DNA of 64,000 nucleotides, taken from Reticulitermes lucifugus. Lineage: Eukaryota > Arthropoda > Insecta > Blattodea > Rhinotermitidae. The stretch lies in contig JAKCWW010000554.1 in assembly GCA_026260175.1 (NCBI GenBank), forward strand, positions 17,192 through 81,191, in the 5' to 3' direction. Below the pieces are notes generated by a model. It made no database searches, was not told the DNA's origin, and saw only the letters and a program-made list of their open reading frames with translations. Position numbers and translations under genes: made by a program. Below, piece by piece: positions 24,984 to 36,221 of the stretch (the stretch's first letter is position 1; each line of letters starts with the position of its first letter).

Positions 24984-25680
24984 AGAAGTATTGTTCGTTT
25001 GTGTGATTGTGAATGAAGCACGACAGCAGTTTGAGCATCAAAACTGCGGACTGTATCAGAAGTCATTCTTTGAGGCACTGAAGTGTTCAGACATATACTG
25101 ATGGAGTTCCAAATGCAGGTGTGTGTTAAATGAAAACAAATGCAAGATGTCTGTGATGAGATATACACAGGTTAAGAGATGGTGTATGTTTAAACAAAGA
25201 TAATTTTCATTGTTATTGATCCATTAAATTTTCAGTAATAGTAACTGATGTAAACTATGGCATAACAAAAAGCATATTCAGAGTACAATGATACTGAATC
25301 AGTAGGTGAAATTCATTAATCTTGAGGGCTTCAGGAGGACTGTCTAAATTGTGTAATCCATTTTATGCCCCACACATACTAATTTATAAGCATATTGTGA
25401 AAAAGAAATGATTACAATTCTATTTATTTTTAAAAGAGATTGGATGTTTTGTCATGTTGGTAGATACATGTACCATGAGAGCCTTAACCATGTTATTGAA
25501 ACTGTAACTTGAACATTTTCTCTCCCTAAATATTTCCACTCAGAAGATGGAAATCTCTGCAAAGTATTTGGAGATTGTTTTATAGCCTGAATTGGGCAGG
25601 GCATTGAAAAGTGGCTCACAGGAAGCCCTCATGAAGTCTCTAAGTACACCACAATACCGCCCTACTTTTAATTTAGAATC
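24984..25680. other. CNOT9 3' UTR and intergenic DNA
   Basis: AT-rich with no coding motifs. Part should be the CNOT9 3' UTR, but no clear AATAAA stands close to the stop. Confidence 0.5.
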
Positions 25681-25696
25681 ATATCTCATTTAAGTT

Positions 25697-26251
25697 GATT
25701 ATCATTCACCAACAAATGCACAAAGATAATTTTTTCACTAATTACTTTATTAAAGGATTTCCCCTATANGTATTTCGGCAATCTATATTGCCATCTTCAG
25801 GGGGTCATTTTTGGTTTGTACATAGACCAATGTTCATGTGTCATAATTGGTTATTATACCATCTATAAAATTGTATAAAAATTGTGTAAAGTTGTATTAT
25901 AGTATTAAAATAGTACTAAAATAGCTTGTTAAAATTGATAGTAAGATAGTATTAAATTACATTTTGCGGTAAAATTCGTAATTATTGGCAGTGTGGACCG
26001 GTATGCTGTTCCTTGTCGGATATCTGTAGTGTTGTTGTGTGGAAGCATCTTCTCCCTTCGTGTCAGCGTGGCTTCTGGTGCCAGAAGCCACGCTGACATA
26101 GATTAATATAATTAATTGACATAATATAGATTGCCGAAATACGTATAGGGGAAATCCTTTAATAAAGTAATTAGTGAAAAAATTATCTTTGTGCATTTGT
26201 TGGTGAATTATAATCAGTTATATAACGATGCACGGTGAACAGAACGTGAAA
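25697..26251. mobile_element. Inverted-repeat element with hammerhead-like motif and 12-bp direct repeats
   Basis: The left arm (about 25697-25795) is the inverted complement of the right arm (about 26119-26217) over roughly 90-100 bp with few mismatches; the left arm contains an N at 25769. CTCATTTAAGTT flanks the element exactly at 25685-25696 and 26252-26263, fitting a 12-bp target duplication. On the minus strand, 25800-25773 reads CTGAAGA, a 6-bp stem (GGCAAT/ATTGCC), then GAAA, an arrangement resembling a hammerhead ribozyme core with one extra base. The interior also holds a 38-nt palindrome at 26061-26098. No protein is encoded. Confidence 0.65.
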
Positions 26252-27450
26252 CTCATTTAAGTTCTTGGAAGACATTTTTTAAAAGAGATGAGAAGCAGTT
26301 TGCATCCCTTGATGTTAAACACTTTTAATAGAATGGTTGTCTAAACTTGAAGTTTTTATTTGTGCTCTGAAGTGCACTTCCCCAGGATTGCTTGTAATAT
26401 TTTACACACGGTTTATAGCGATATATGTGTTGAAGCTTTCACAGTGACAGAATCCAATAAAATCTTTTTGGGCTGTCAGCCCAAGAGATTTTATTCAGTT
26501 CATATAAAGCTTGAATATGCTTGCAATTTGCAAGAGGTATTGCAGAATTCCAGTTACCAAAGTGCAGTGAAAGGATCCAGCTAAAGTAAAATTTATAACA
26601 GTATTGAAGTTGCCAAAACCTCCTCTGGTAGACGCAGCTATGCCTTTTGAGTCTATCGGAAGACTCGCAGTAATACATATTGATTTCTGTATCTCAGCTC
26701 ATAGAAGAATGTGAGGTTTTTTCATGGCTTGCACCTCTACAAGTGATGGGCTGTATAATGATAAGCTGTCGCACGTTAACATCAGATAAGGAAGGTATGA
26801 ATGGACTGGCTGAAGGAAATTAACAAGGATTGTATGTTGAAATGCATACGTTAGAAGGAACAAATCATAGCCAGTGTTCTGGTTATTACAAAACTCTGTT
26901 CTACTGATAGGATTATTTATTTGTAGATTTATAAAATCACTGCTGTGTAAATAACAGAGATGTGGACATTTTTTGTGATTAAAGTCAGTACTTCTGTCCA
27001 GTTGGAATAATTGTCAGCTCATGTATCTGGAACATACAGAAGCAACATTATTATACCCATAGATAAGGTATTATATTATAATCATTGAAATAAGTTGTAA
27101 TTGTATTACTTCACTGTTTACAAGTATCGCATCACACTTTGTTTTGCATCTAATAAAAGTCTGTTTTGAAGATTCCAGGTTGCTGTGGTGTAATCCTGCA
27201 TCATTGGGCGAGTAGTTCCGAATGTTCCGAAGTGTCAGAGTGCCTTGGACTGCTTGACACTGAAGATGAAGTCATTATTATCCTTTGGAACATCGTTAAC
27301 TGCTCACCCATTGATACAGTAGCACATCCCAGAAGACCAGAACCTTCAGCAACAGCACTGTGAGAACTACCTCAAACCTTTTATCAGTTTTAATAATTAA
27401 TTTGTGAAAAGTCCAATGTTCTGCGTAGAGAAAGAACAGTTAGTGATTAC
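26252..27450. other. Intergenic region between CNOT9 and the SDR gene
   Basis: No exon recognised. The last short exon of the minus-strand dehydrogenase (roughly 10-15 residues) should fall here or be lost. The block at 27166-27363 is open on the + strand and richer in GC but has no family motif; it reads like dispersed repeat. Confidence 0.4.
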
Positions 27451-30400
27451 CTGCACGTGTCGTGGGGTTCCCAGAACATACAGCACAGCATCAGCAATAT
27501 CCTGGGGATCGAGACAGGGATTCCCAGTGAAAATATCACGTGAGGTAACTGTGCGCATGTGACCAGCGTCCATGATCTCCGTGCGTACCAGACCGGGACT
27601 GAGGCTCTGTGTACAGTAATAGACTTTGTGATAGCCCAGTACAATACAGTGTAATTCTTAGCACACAAAACTTCATTTCACACTGACCGTAACGCGTATT
27701 TTGGAGTTGCTCTTGACCAGTTCACGACGCAGCCCTTCTGTCAGTGCTGTGACAGCGTGCTTTGTTGCGCCATACATATACAACATTGCGGCACTCTGCG
27801 GCAAACTGTGGCCTGAAATACTGAAGCATGCCGTAATATATCAGTTATTGAAAAATGTTGCTTATGACCTTATAAAATTATATTTCTTACTGTTTGGTTG
27901 ATTAGCCAGTCAGTTTATATTCAGCAACCTGTTTATGTGAACGATGTGGCCGTCTGTGACATTACGCTCCTTCATGGAACGGAGTGCCTCCCGGGTGCAG
28001 ATGCTCAGACCAAGAATGTTAACGTCGAGCATTTGGCGCCACTCTGACGTCTCCCCATCTACATAACATTAAATGAAATTATATTTCAAGCTAAATGTAA
28101 CTACATTTGTACAGTATATTATATATGCAAAATGTTAACTGATTATTTTTATGTTAAAGACCATAGCATAATTGCCGAGAAAATGTTGAATTTTAAAAGG
28201 TCTTGAAATTGTAGCATGCATTTCCCAGCTTCTGTTATTAGTTTACCAGTGTATATCGTTCTGGATACTTTGTGTCATGCCGAATCATTGGAACTATGCC
28301 ACGTCTTCTGATAATCTGTTAGCAATTCTTATATTGTAGTTTTGCCCCGTATTGGACTTGTACGGGGTCTTCAAATTATGACGCTGCAAACATGGTCGTA
28401 AAAGTGAGTGGGCCCAGACAAGTACTGAGCTAACACAGCATGATATAATGAAAGTCCTGTACTTTCTTTCTTTATGTATATATACCAACCTCCTATCAAA
28501 TGCCTGTGCAGGAGGTTTCATGTATTCTTATCAAGAAAGAATATTTCAACATTGCAGTGTGCCTCATTATTATTATTAGAATGTGGGACTGTTTTCTCAA
28601 TGAACCCATGATCGCTGCTTTCTAATTCCCTTGCAGCGCATCATAATTCTCGATCATTTTCACACCTGTGAGTATTTTAATGATAAATAATTGTATTAAA
28701 TATACCACTCTGAAGTAATGTGCAAAGCATATGCACCTAGATTTGTACATATGGGGATGGAGTGTGTTATTACAGTGCGTAGCATTTATACGTCATATAT
28801 TGCCTGGTTTCCAGTTCCTCATCCTAGGTGGGGTGCCAGCCATTGTTAGTTTATTCATAGTTTTCCACAAGGCTGTGGTCACTCCCTCATGAGTCATAAT
28901 CATCCTGTTACATGGCCTTATGTTACCAAAGCACTTCAAAAGCATCGCTAAATACAGGGCATCTCTTTTATCGTGACCCTGGGCAGCTTTATCGCACAGA
29001 AGGCCCGCATCCGCCAGGACATCGTGCGACAGCTGCCCTGGTTGGGGCACGATGAAAGGAACATTCCTGCATCTCTGCGCATTTCTGTAGTGCTACCTGC
29101 GAGGAACGATTGGTGTGCGACCCCCGCATTGTTGATCATGATGTCCACGCCGCCAAGGTGCTCCTTGATCCATGAGAAGGCGGCCAAGATGTCTTGCTCC
29201 TTGGTTATGTCGCACTGCACTGGGTGCAACTCCCCTGGCACGTTCTGCAAAGTGTCGGATGCTTCCTGCACATACGAGGTTGTGTGTTAGTCGTAGTTGC
29301 TCAGGGTGGGTAAAATGAAAGATCGGACCCAGTCCCCTACAGAAGTATCAGTTTCATTAAGTCAGTAACAACAGGCTACCTACATGCAGCCACGTTTGTT
29401 GAGAACCCGGTTCATGCACTGTGTATATTTCATCTCGCTCGGAGATCTCTTCAGCATGTAACTTTAACGCGCAGTGACATCTGCAGTGATCGGTGAAGTT
29501 GAACCATCCATCGACTTTGTATATTCTTACAAACTAACGGCCGAAAAATCTAAATGGTAGTCACTTTCGTTGGTGATTGTGTTAGCCCATCGGCATCGGG
29601 TATACTTCCCTCTCTTCGCCTAACCATTTTATTCACACGAATACCCTCGTGATAACCTTCGCTACGGACAAGGACTTTGGCCAGAGGGCGCTGGACTGGA
29701 GAATATATGCCCGCATACCCACGCACACCAGTCTGCGACTTATGTCAGGCGCCAGTAGCAAAGGTCGGGTAATGGTTAATAGGTGCATGGCGAGACCGCC
29801 GGTTAAGAGTTCGGCGGAAAGATGAGTTCCACGCAGAGAATTTACGTGGGCGATATAAATCAAAGGCGCGTAAGCATCGGGCTCCAACAATCACACACGG
29901 AAACCTTGATAACAGTCAGTTCGATATCTGAGTTCACACAGTCACATTCATACAAGATAAGCCATGTTTCTTGTGATGCACCTACAGATGTATATCACTA
30001 CTGCCGTTACATGTAGCATCAGTTGTGATTATGTTGTATTATCCTTGAGTAAAAATTTGTGTAATTCATTAGCTCAACATCACTTTACAACTACAGTCGA
30101 ATTCGGTTATAACGTCATGAAAGGGACTGAATATTTTATGTCGTTATTAACGAGTGTCGTAATAACCGAGTAGTATAATGTTATGGTTAATAGTGAAGAA
30201 TTAATTGGTACCATAGATTATCTGACGCTATAGACGAGGTGTCGTGTGAACCGATGTCGTTATAACCGGGTTCTACTGTGCAACTGTGATTCTTCACCCC
30301 CAGCTTCTGCGTTCAGTCGCTCGGCTTACAAATTTATACAATAGATCCCCAAGAATCTGTCAATAACCGCTTATTTCCTATTGTCGAAAGGTATAATCAT

Positions 30401-32249
30401 TACATTGAATGATACGAAATCACTCAACCCCTCCTCCGGGGATGGCAGTCCCTGGATTCGAACTCTGGCTGCCCTCCTAGAAATGCAACAGTGGGCACAC
30501 GTTGGGAAGTCCCGGACGCCTCAAGTTCCTCCACCTTTGGGTCTTTCTTGAGGTGCCGCTCAGTAGTACAGATAACGTGCTTTCTGCTGCATGTTCTCCC
30601 TCGCCTTATGCCAGCCACAAACAATCTCCGACTGTGGCCTCATATTTTGCCCTCTGGAATCTCGTGGAAGAAACTGTCATATCAGTATTTACGTAGGCCT
30701 AAGCTATGATAAAATCGAATGCTGCTGCGACTTTGTATGTATACGTCTGTGTTTACTTTAAATATCTGGAAACTCGGTGTGCACTAGAGGTAAACAAAAT
30801 GGCTCACTCTTGCCGTAAATATATGGAGGTGGACCCGTCCGGCTCAAAACGGGGAGGTCGGAAATTAAACAAGTAATTATAAACAAGCTACGATAATCTA
30901 TACGCTTAAGTTCTTATATTAGCATTATATAAAAAACACTTTTGCGAGTATTCGTTTAGAACATTTTTACCCAATTTTTGTCGAACTGTAAGTATAGTCG
31001 GCGTGTTCGTTTCCATGGAACCCCATCCAAAACTAAGTTCAGGTAGTTACAGATAGAGGCAAAAATGGCAGCAGTAAATGGTACTGTTTCTGTCCGCACT
31101 TCAGCGTTGGCCTTTCCTGAAAGGTGCTATCTCGTGGTATTATTATTATTATTATTATTATAAAAGGTAAAGTCCACCCTGTAACCTGCCGTGGAGGCAC
31201 AGAGGAGGGATAGACGTATAGTTCTAATTTTTTTAACCTAGGCGCTAGATTGGGGTGGGTGGTAAACGCCACGCTCCGGCTGTTTTACTTCCAGGACAGA
31301 GACCCGGTACCCACTGTACAGGAGGCTGGTTGAGCCCCAGGGTCGGTCTGGACGGGTGCGGAAAATCTCGCCTTCACCGGGATTCGATGCCCGGACTGTC
31401 CAGCCCGTAGCGAGTCGCTATACTGACTACAATCCCAGCTTATATTATTATTATTATTATTACCACCTTTATGCAGGGTACTTACAATTATATACGTGAA
31501 ACCATGTTTCTGGGGTATATAACGTTGCAGCTATTCTGTGGTTACAATTTATGGTACGTGTAATGGTATTTCCCATGATGAACGTTTTGTACTTTTATTT
31601 ATTTTTATTTTATTTTTTGTACTTTTATTTATTATTATTATTCTGTTGTATCAAGCAGTCTTTCAAGAACTTTTCTTCATATTAGCGTGCACATCTAGTG
31701 AGATCTGATGTCAAAAGTGTCCCTCGAAGGTGTCAGTAAGAATGAATCAATGACAGACTGAAAGTTATGGATGAAGCAGAACAATGTTACGCCCTGTTAT
31801 AATTTCTCGGCGTTTGGTTTTCGTCTCATAATTCGTTACGTTAAATAAAGAGACCAATATAAAATAGCCACAAAGTTATTTGTATTCCATATCCTACATT
31901 TTATGGCAGGGATACACGCTGCCTATGTTTCATATAATTGGCTTTTTAACTAAGTGCCACAGCGACGCCTGAAAACTAAAAAATGTATCGGAGCGACGCC
32001 CTGACTTCACCACAGCCCGATATAATCCATTACGAAGTTAACACAAGTTCAGAGGAAACTTCATGCAGACTACGGTGAGGATTTGTAGAAACCCACATAA
32101 ATACATTTAATGCATACCTGCAGTCGATCTATCCTCCGCGCCAGGCCAACTACTTTGAGCCCTTTCTTGACCAACTCTTTGGCAATGGCGGCCCCTATCC
32201 CTGAACTGGCACCCGTCACAGCCGCAACACGTCCAACCCATCGCTCCAT
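27451..32249 (-). CDS. Short-chain dehydrogenase/reductase (DHRS11 / farnesol-dehydrogenase type), last exon not found
   Basis: Five exons join in frame on the minus strand: 32249-32118, 29265-29097, 28058-27929, 27820-27688 and 27606-27451. Together they encode about 240 residues; the family is usually 245-260. The start [19 protein letters not shown] gives the TGxxxGIG nucleotide-binding motif at residues 12-19. CDI is at 62-64, NNAG at 89-92 and LDVN at 111-114. INSISG at about 142-147 carries the catalytic Ser, and YGATK (Tyr160, Lys164) is the active site. SPGLVRTEI and the C-terminal [10 protein letters not shown] follow. A donor GTAATC at 27450 shows that a small terminal exon with the stop should lie further left. 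Family members reduce or oxidise small lipophilic carbonyls or alcohols with NADP(H); insect relatives act on farnesol in juvenile-hormone synthesis, but the substrate here is not shown. The fourth exon uses the acceptor at 27821, which keeps the Ser motif in frame. Confidence 0.9.
28290..28370 (-). mobile_element. LINE reverse-transcriptase scrap
   Basis: The minus strand reads [19 protein letters not shown], which resembles the segment just before the FKYLG motif in the LINE family also seen at 52590-53710. Very short. It lies inside the SDR intron. Confidence 0.5.
30094..30278. mobile_element. Pogo-like palindromic MITE
   Basis: The ends are CAGTCGAATTCGGTTATAACG and its imperfect complement CGTTATAACCGGGTTCTACTG. 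TA precedes the left end and TG follows the right end, so one side has probably mutated. It is 185 bp with no coding sequence, in the first SDR intron. The CAGT termini and TA target fit pogo-like elements. Confidence 0.65.
30424..30690 (-). repeat. Possible second SINE type
   Basis: The minus strand contains GAGTTCGAATCC (rc of about 30457-30468), which matches a pol III B box, followed by a GC-richer body. No convincing A box at the right distance was seen, so this is tentative. Confidence 0.3.
31138..31440 (-). repeat. tRNA-derived SINE copy with (ATT)n tail
   Basis: A nearly full-length copy. It has an (ATT)n run at 31138-31161, the tail AAAGGTAAAGTCCACCCTGTA, the body TAGGCGCTAGATTGGGGTG, the middle GACCCGGTACCCACTGTACA, and the tRNA-like head near 31375-31438 with B-box-like GGGATTCGATGCCCGG. 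A second (ATT)n run follows at 31441. It lies in the first SDR intron, same strand as that gene. Confidence 0.8.
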
Positions 32250-32568
32250 TGTTGAAGAACTACAACGCTTGTGTTGTCTCGTACAGCCTAGGTTATGACC
32301 GACCAGAATGAGATGTGTGAGACGAATGCTAGGCAACAAGGTTAGGGGGGGGGGAGCGTCGTCTGCTTCTCGGCAAGTTCCGTTCGGGTCACGTGGTACT
32401 GCTCTCACGGAAGTGTTTCCAAACGATTAGCGCTGTTCGAACCACTCAGTTTCTATGGCCAAATCGAAAAATGTTACAACACTGCACTGCACAATGCGGA
32501 ACGCTTCCGCACGACCATCAAACGATACCTGAAGTCTTCAGAGAATGGCTGCCACAAGCCCCATGCTG

Positions 32569-32943
32569 TATACACACAGGTTTATTCCCAACTAATTGCA
32601 CAACTGGTTTTATTGCTCTTACATGTTTCGGCTGCAAAACGCTGTCATCTTCAGGGTGCCACAAGTGTTGAAGACATGTACAGCATAGATAAAAATCCTC
32701 TGTCACCAGATGTTTGGATACTACATTGTACGTAATTTTAATACTTGTGTTATAATTGTAATACGATTTTAATAATACTGTATACTTACGGAATTACGGT
32801 AATATGTATAAATATTTTACCATTTATATTTTTACAAACTGTATAGAACGCTGTACATGTCTTCAACACTTGTGGCTCCCTGAAGACTGCTGCAGTATGC
32901 AGCCGAAATATGTGCGATTAGTTGGGAATAAACTTGTGTGTAT
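32569..32943. mobile_element. Inverted-repeat element with paired hammerhead-like motifs
   Basis: The left arm (about 32571-32685) is the inverted complement of the right arm (about 32845-32943). Shared blocks are CACACA(A/G)GTTTATTCCC, TTCGGCTGC, and TGCCACAAGTGTTGAAGACATGTACAGC reading inward. Each arm contains CTGAAGA followed 18-25 nt later by GAAA (minus strand 32654-32626; plus strand 32880-32908), the same layout as in the 25697 element. The AT-rich centre is non-coding. No target duplication was recognised. It lies just upstream of the SDR first coding exon. Confidence 0.6.
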
Positions 32944-33094
32944 CAGACAATTGCACGGAAAATGTAAAATGTTAAACTTATGTTGTAATAGGTTATGGTA
33001 TTTTGCGACCAAGGTCAAGCTGCAGAAGAAATGTATCGGACTGCGCTCACAGCGGTGTGGACGGTCTTATCTGCCGCTTGGAATATTACATAAA

Positions 33095-33352
33095 CGTAAA
33101 TTTATCCCTGTACATGTCATGAAGGCATATAATGTAATTGAAGTATAGCTCCACTCATTCTGAACCTCGGCACTTGATGGAGGTGAGTGGTCAGCCACCC
33201 CCCACGCCAGCCGCTTTACCCCCAGAGAAAGCACTCCCGTTGAATATAAGGCTGAGTGTGCCCCACATCCGGTCTGGACACTGCAAGAAAGTCTGTCGCT
33301 CCCTCCAAGGAATGGAACCACGAATCCTCGGCTGTCCAACACGCAGGTACAG
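33095..33352 (-). repeat. tRNA-derived SINE copy (degenerate)
   Basis: Body landmarks match the family: CATGAAGGCATATAATG, TATAGCTCCACTCATTCTGAACCTCGGCACTTGAT in two overlapping parts, CCGCTTTACCCCCAGAG, and a decayed head ending near 33345. A second copy follows directly. Confidence 0.7.
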
Positions 33353-33545
33353 GTAAAGTTCTCCCTAGAACAGGCCATAAAGGCCCAAAGGGGGAGTAGA
33401 GGTATAGCTCTANNNNNNNNNNNNNNNNNNNNNNNNNNNNNNNNNNNNNNNNNNNNNNNNNNACCGGGATTCGATCCCCGGACCGTCCAGCTCGTAGCGA
33501 GTCGCTATGCCGACTACGCTATCCCAGCCCACTCCAACACGCAGT
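33353..33545 (-). repeat. tRNA-derived SINE copy with intact A and B boxes
   Basis: The tail side GTAAAGTTCTCCCTAGAACA is followed by a 50-N gap (33413-33462) and a well-kept head. On the minus strand the head reads TAGCGTAGTCGG (rc of 33510-33521), a full match to the pol III A-box consensus, and GGATCGAATCC (rc of 33467-33477), close to the B box, with spacing as in tRNA. This copy fixes the family's orientation. Confidence 0.85.
33413..33462. other. Assembly gap (50 N)
   Basis: A run of N inside a SINE copy, probably a repeat-induced scaffold gap. Confidence 1.
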
Positions 33546-35496
33546 GTAGTCGTAATTTCCGACTGAGCCACCCTGGCTCCTTTATCATGTTGACTAGAAC
33601 TTTGAATCTATCTTGTTATAAAATTTTTTTTATTGTTGTAAGAGTACAGAGATTGTGTTTTGGCGTTTATGCTACGTGTTAATATGTTCGGCCCCCTGGC
33701 TACCTACCCTGACTGAAGAAGGCACTGCCATCGTTTGAGACGTCATTTGACGGCGTCACATCTCAGAAGACTTGAACTTCCATAGTCCCTTTATTTCAAA
33801 TATTATTATTATTATTATTTCAACACGAAGTAATATAAAATCTATGACAAAGTGCCTAATGCTTATGTATCACAAAATATGAGCGCTTCAAAAGAATGAA
33901 AAGCTGTAAAGCAGTGGCGACAAAGTATCTCGTCTCACACCATTCTGCATAAGTCAATAAATGCGTGACATGAATGTTTTACTTACACGGTAGCGTACTA
34001 CGTATACGTTTCATGTAAACACGTTTTAATTAGCCTAAATGGCCTACTGCTTTCATGGACATACCGAATTCAGCAACCGTGTTGTACAGTACCTATCTAA
34101 GCAAATCGGAGGCTTTCCGTAAGTTTATAAACTTCATATGTACTGCCATTTTCTCTTTTGTATGTGACAAAAGGAATAAACAGGACTAACAACACGACCG
34201 CGTAACTGTACTTTAGTTTCCAGAAGAGATAAATGCAGGCTTTGTATAGTGTTATGCTAATATTCTGATATTAGCTTTGCTGTGTATGCGATGCGAGTTG
34301 CGATAATGTTTGGATGTATATTTCGCTTGTGATTTCATGACTGAAATAATTCTTTGTCACTTATCCAGGACAGTTTTACGTCTGGATTTCAAGTCGTTAA
34401 CTTCACCTTCACCTTTTTTTAAACATTACTCTGGATATACTGTTTATAATAATCAGTTTTATACTCTGTGTGTGTGTGTTTGAGAGAGAGGGAGAGACAG
34501 TGAGTGCGAGAGTGATATGCAGGGATATTCCACATTATCCATGTATGTTGGTTGTCTGCATAGATTACTACCACGGATTACCTCCCCCGTGCAACTGATT
34601 ACTAACCAACACGGAACCGATATCTCGAAACATCATTTACCCATCTTTGAAACCTAAGTGCCACACCTATGTGCTGTTGTTGTAATGACATTCGACGTTC
34701 AATAGTTAGTGAATTTGGTAGTGTAGTTTAGTGAGTACTTCGGAAATAGGAAACGATTTCTTAGTGCGTGTGTGTGCGTGCATGTGTATGTGTCTGTGGA
34801 GCACTATACTCTGAAAAGTGAAAAGCAAGGTAAAGTGGACAGTTGCTTTCGCTTGCGAGAATGTTTGGTAATTCGAAACCTGTGTTAAATAAGAAATGAT
34901 GCGATCTAGATTTAGAGTAAATTGTGCTGGAAAAGACACGTAATTCCAAGATGACGGTTAAGTTATCTTTGTCCACGCCATGAGGGCCGATGGAGTGGAA
35001 TTATAAATGTTAAATTGTAGACCAGTGAGGTATTTTGTATTAAATGTGTGTGAGGTTATGCAAGGCATATTATTTACGCATTTTTGTTCTATACAAGTCA
35101 CTTCATAACGACAACACGTGTATTCCGTCAGTATTCATGGAAACAAAGCAGATGACGTTTTACTTTTCACCACTTTGGGTTTGGTCTACTTTGTAGTTTG
35201 GCACCGTAAGTAGGAATGATTTGTAATTGTAAATTAAATCGAATTAGTTGTCAGATGAAGTGGGCTAGGTAAGTTACAACGATTTATGCCATATATAGAA
35301 ATTTTAATTAATACCCAAATTATGACATGGACGTACTGCACCCTATCCCTCTATCCAGGTGGACGTCCTATTAACCCTAAAAGAATTTCAGTGTAGTTCT
35401 TCCCTACCATCTGCCATATCTTCAGCTGTGTTGAACATACAGCACAAGTAAATCTTTCTTTCTCTTGAGTTTATCCCATGGACTGTTATACATGAA
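33546..35496. other. Intergenic / upstream region of the four-pass protein gene
   Basis: No exon recognised. The stretch at about 33700-33780 resembles the family of repeats carrying CTGAAGAAGGC. (TG)n and (GA)n runs occur at 34468-34505. The 25-nt sequence at 34566-34590 is the exact complement of 19432-19456. A non-coding first exon of the downstream gene may lie here. Confidence 0.45.
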
Positions 35497-36190
35497 CCCT
35501 TTACGTCCGAACGGGACACATTGTCCCGCAACACCATGTCGTTTTTAAAATTTTCTATAATTACACACCCCTTTTTCACAATATTTGTCTAAAAGGCTTG
35601 TACAGGCATGAAAGATTGTGTGAAATTTAATTGTAGTTAAAATTATCACTAATGAGGTTTAATTTTTCCTACTAATATCCTTACGATTTTTCCAGGAGTC
35701 ACGAATTATTTATGTACATCTCCAGGCAGTGGTTCCTCATATTGGCAAAGTGAAGCAAATACACGCACATAAAGCACCTTCCGACAGGTCTCTCTTCCTT
35801 CTTACAGCCCTTTCTGTATAATCCACAACCCCTTCACCCCCATTATTTCATCAATAAGACACTACTGAAAAATATCAGTTCAGTAATTACAACAGTAATA
35901 TTTACTTACATTTGTGTGTTCCGCTTTTCAATTTTAGTGTCAGTTGCTCCTCAGAAATGCAGTTTTGTATGGTATATCTCAAAACATGGGGTAGCACACA
36001 ACCCTTTGTTGCATTCTTGACACTTGTATTTTGTTCTTGTTTGTTTGTTTTTGCCGAACACACACAGCACCGAATTCTCTGACATTGCATAGGCCAGTGT
36101 CTGTTGTGTCTTGTGTCAAGCCTTTTAGTAGGCTCGTGTATGGGGCTGGCCTTCCTTGTCTTGCGGTCTGAGGTCGAGGCACCCTTACAT
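35497..36190 (-). mobile_element. piggyBac-like remnant (3' end with Cys-rich C-terminus)
   Basis: The low-coordinate end reads CCCTTTACGTCCGAACGGG, the CCC-starting terminus typical of piggyBac elements; the flank is TGAA instead of TTAA. On the minus strand from about 36090, RCCVCSAKTNKQ, NATKGCVLPHVLRYT and the residues around them line up with the Cys-rich C-terminal domain of piggyBac transposases, with frame breaks. The rest of the transposase is missing. It ends about 30 bp before the first coding exon of the four-pass protein gene, in opposite orientation. Confidence 0.6.
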
Positions 36191-36221
36191 ACATAAACTG
36201 AAACTTCTTTCAGTTTTCAGA

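Noticed and set aside
32393-33148. Several open frames around the SDR first exon
   Set aside because: They fall within the inverted-repeat element and read in both arms as mirror images, so they are not genes.
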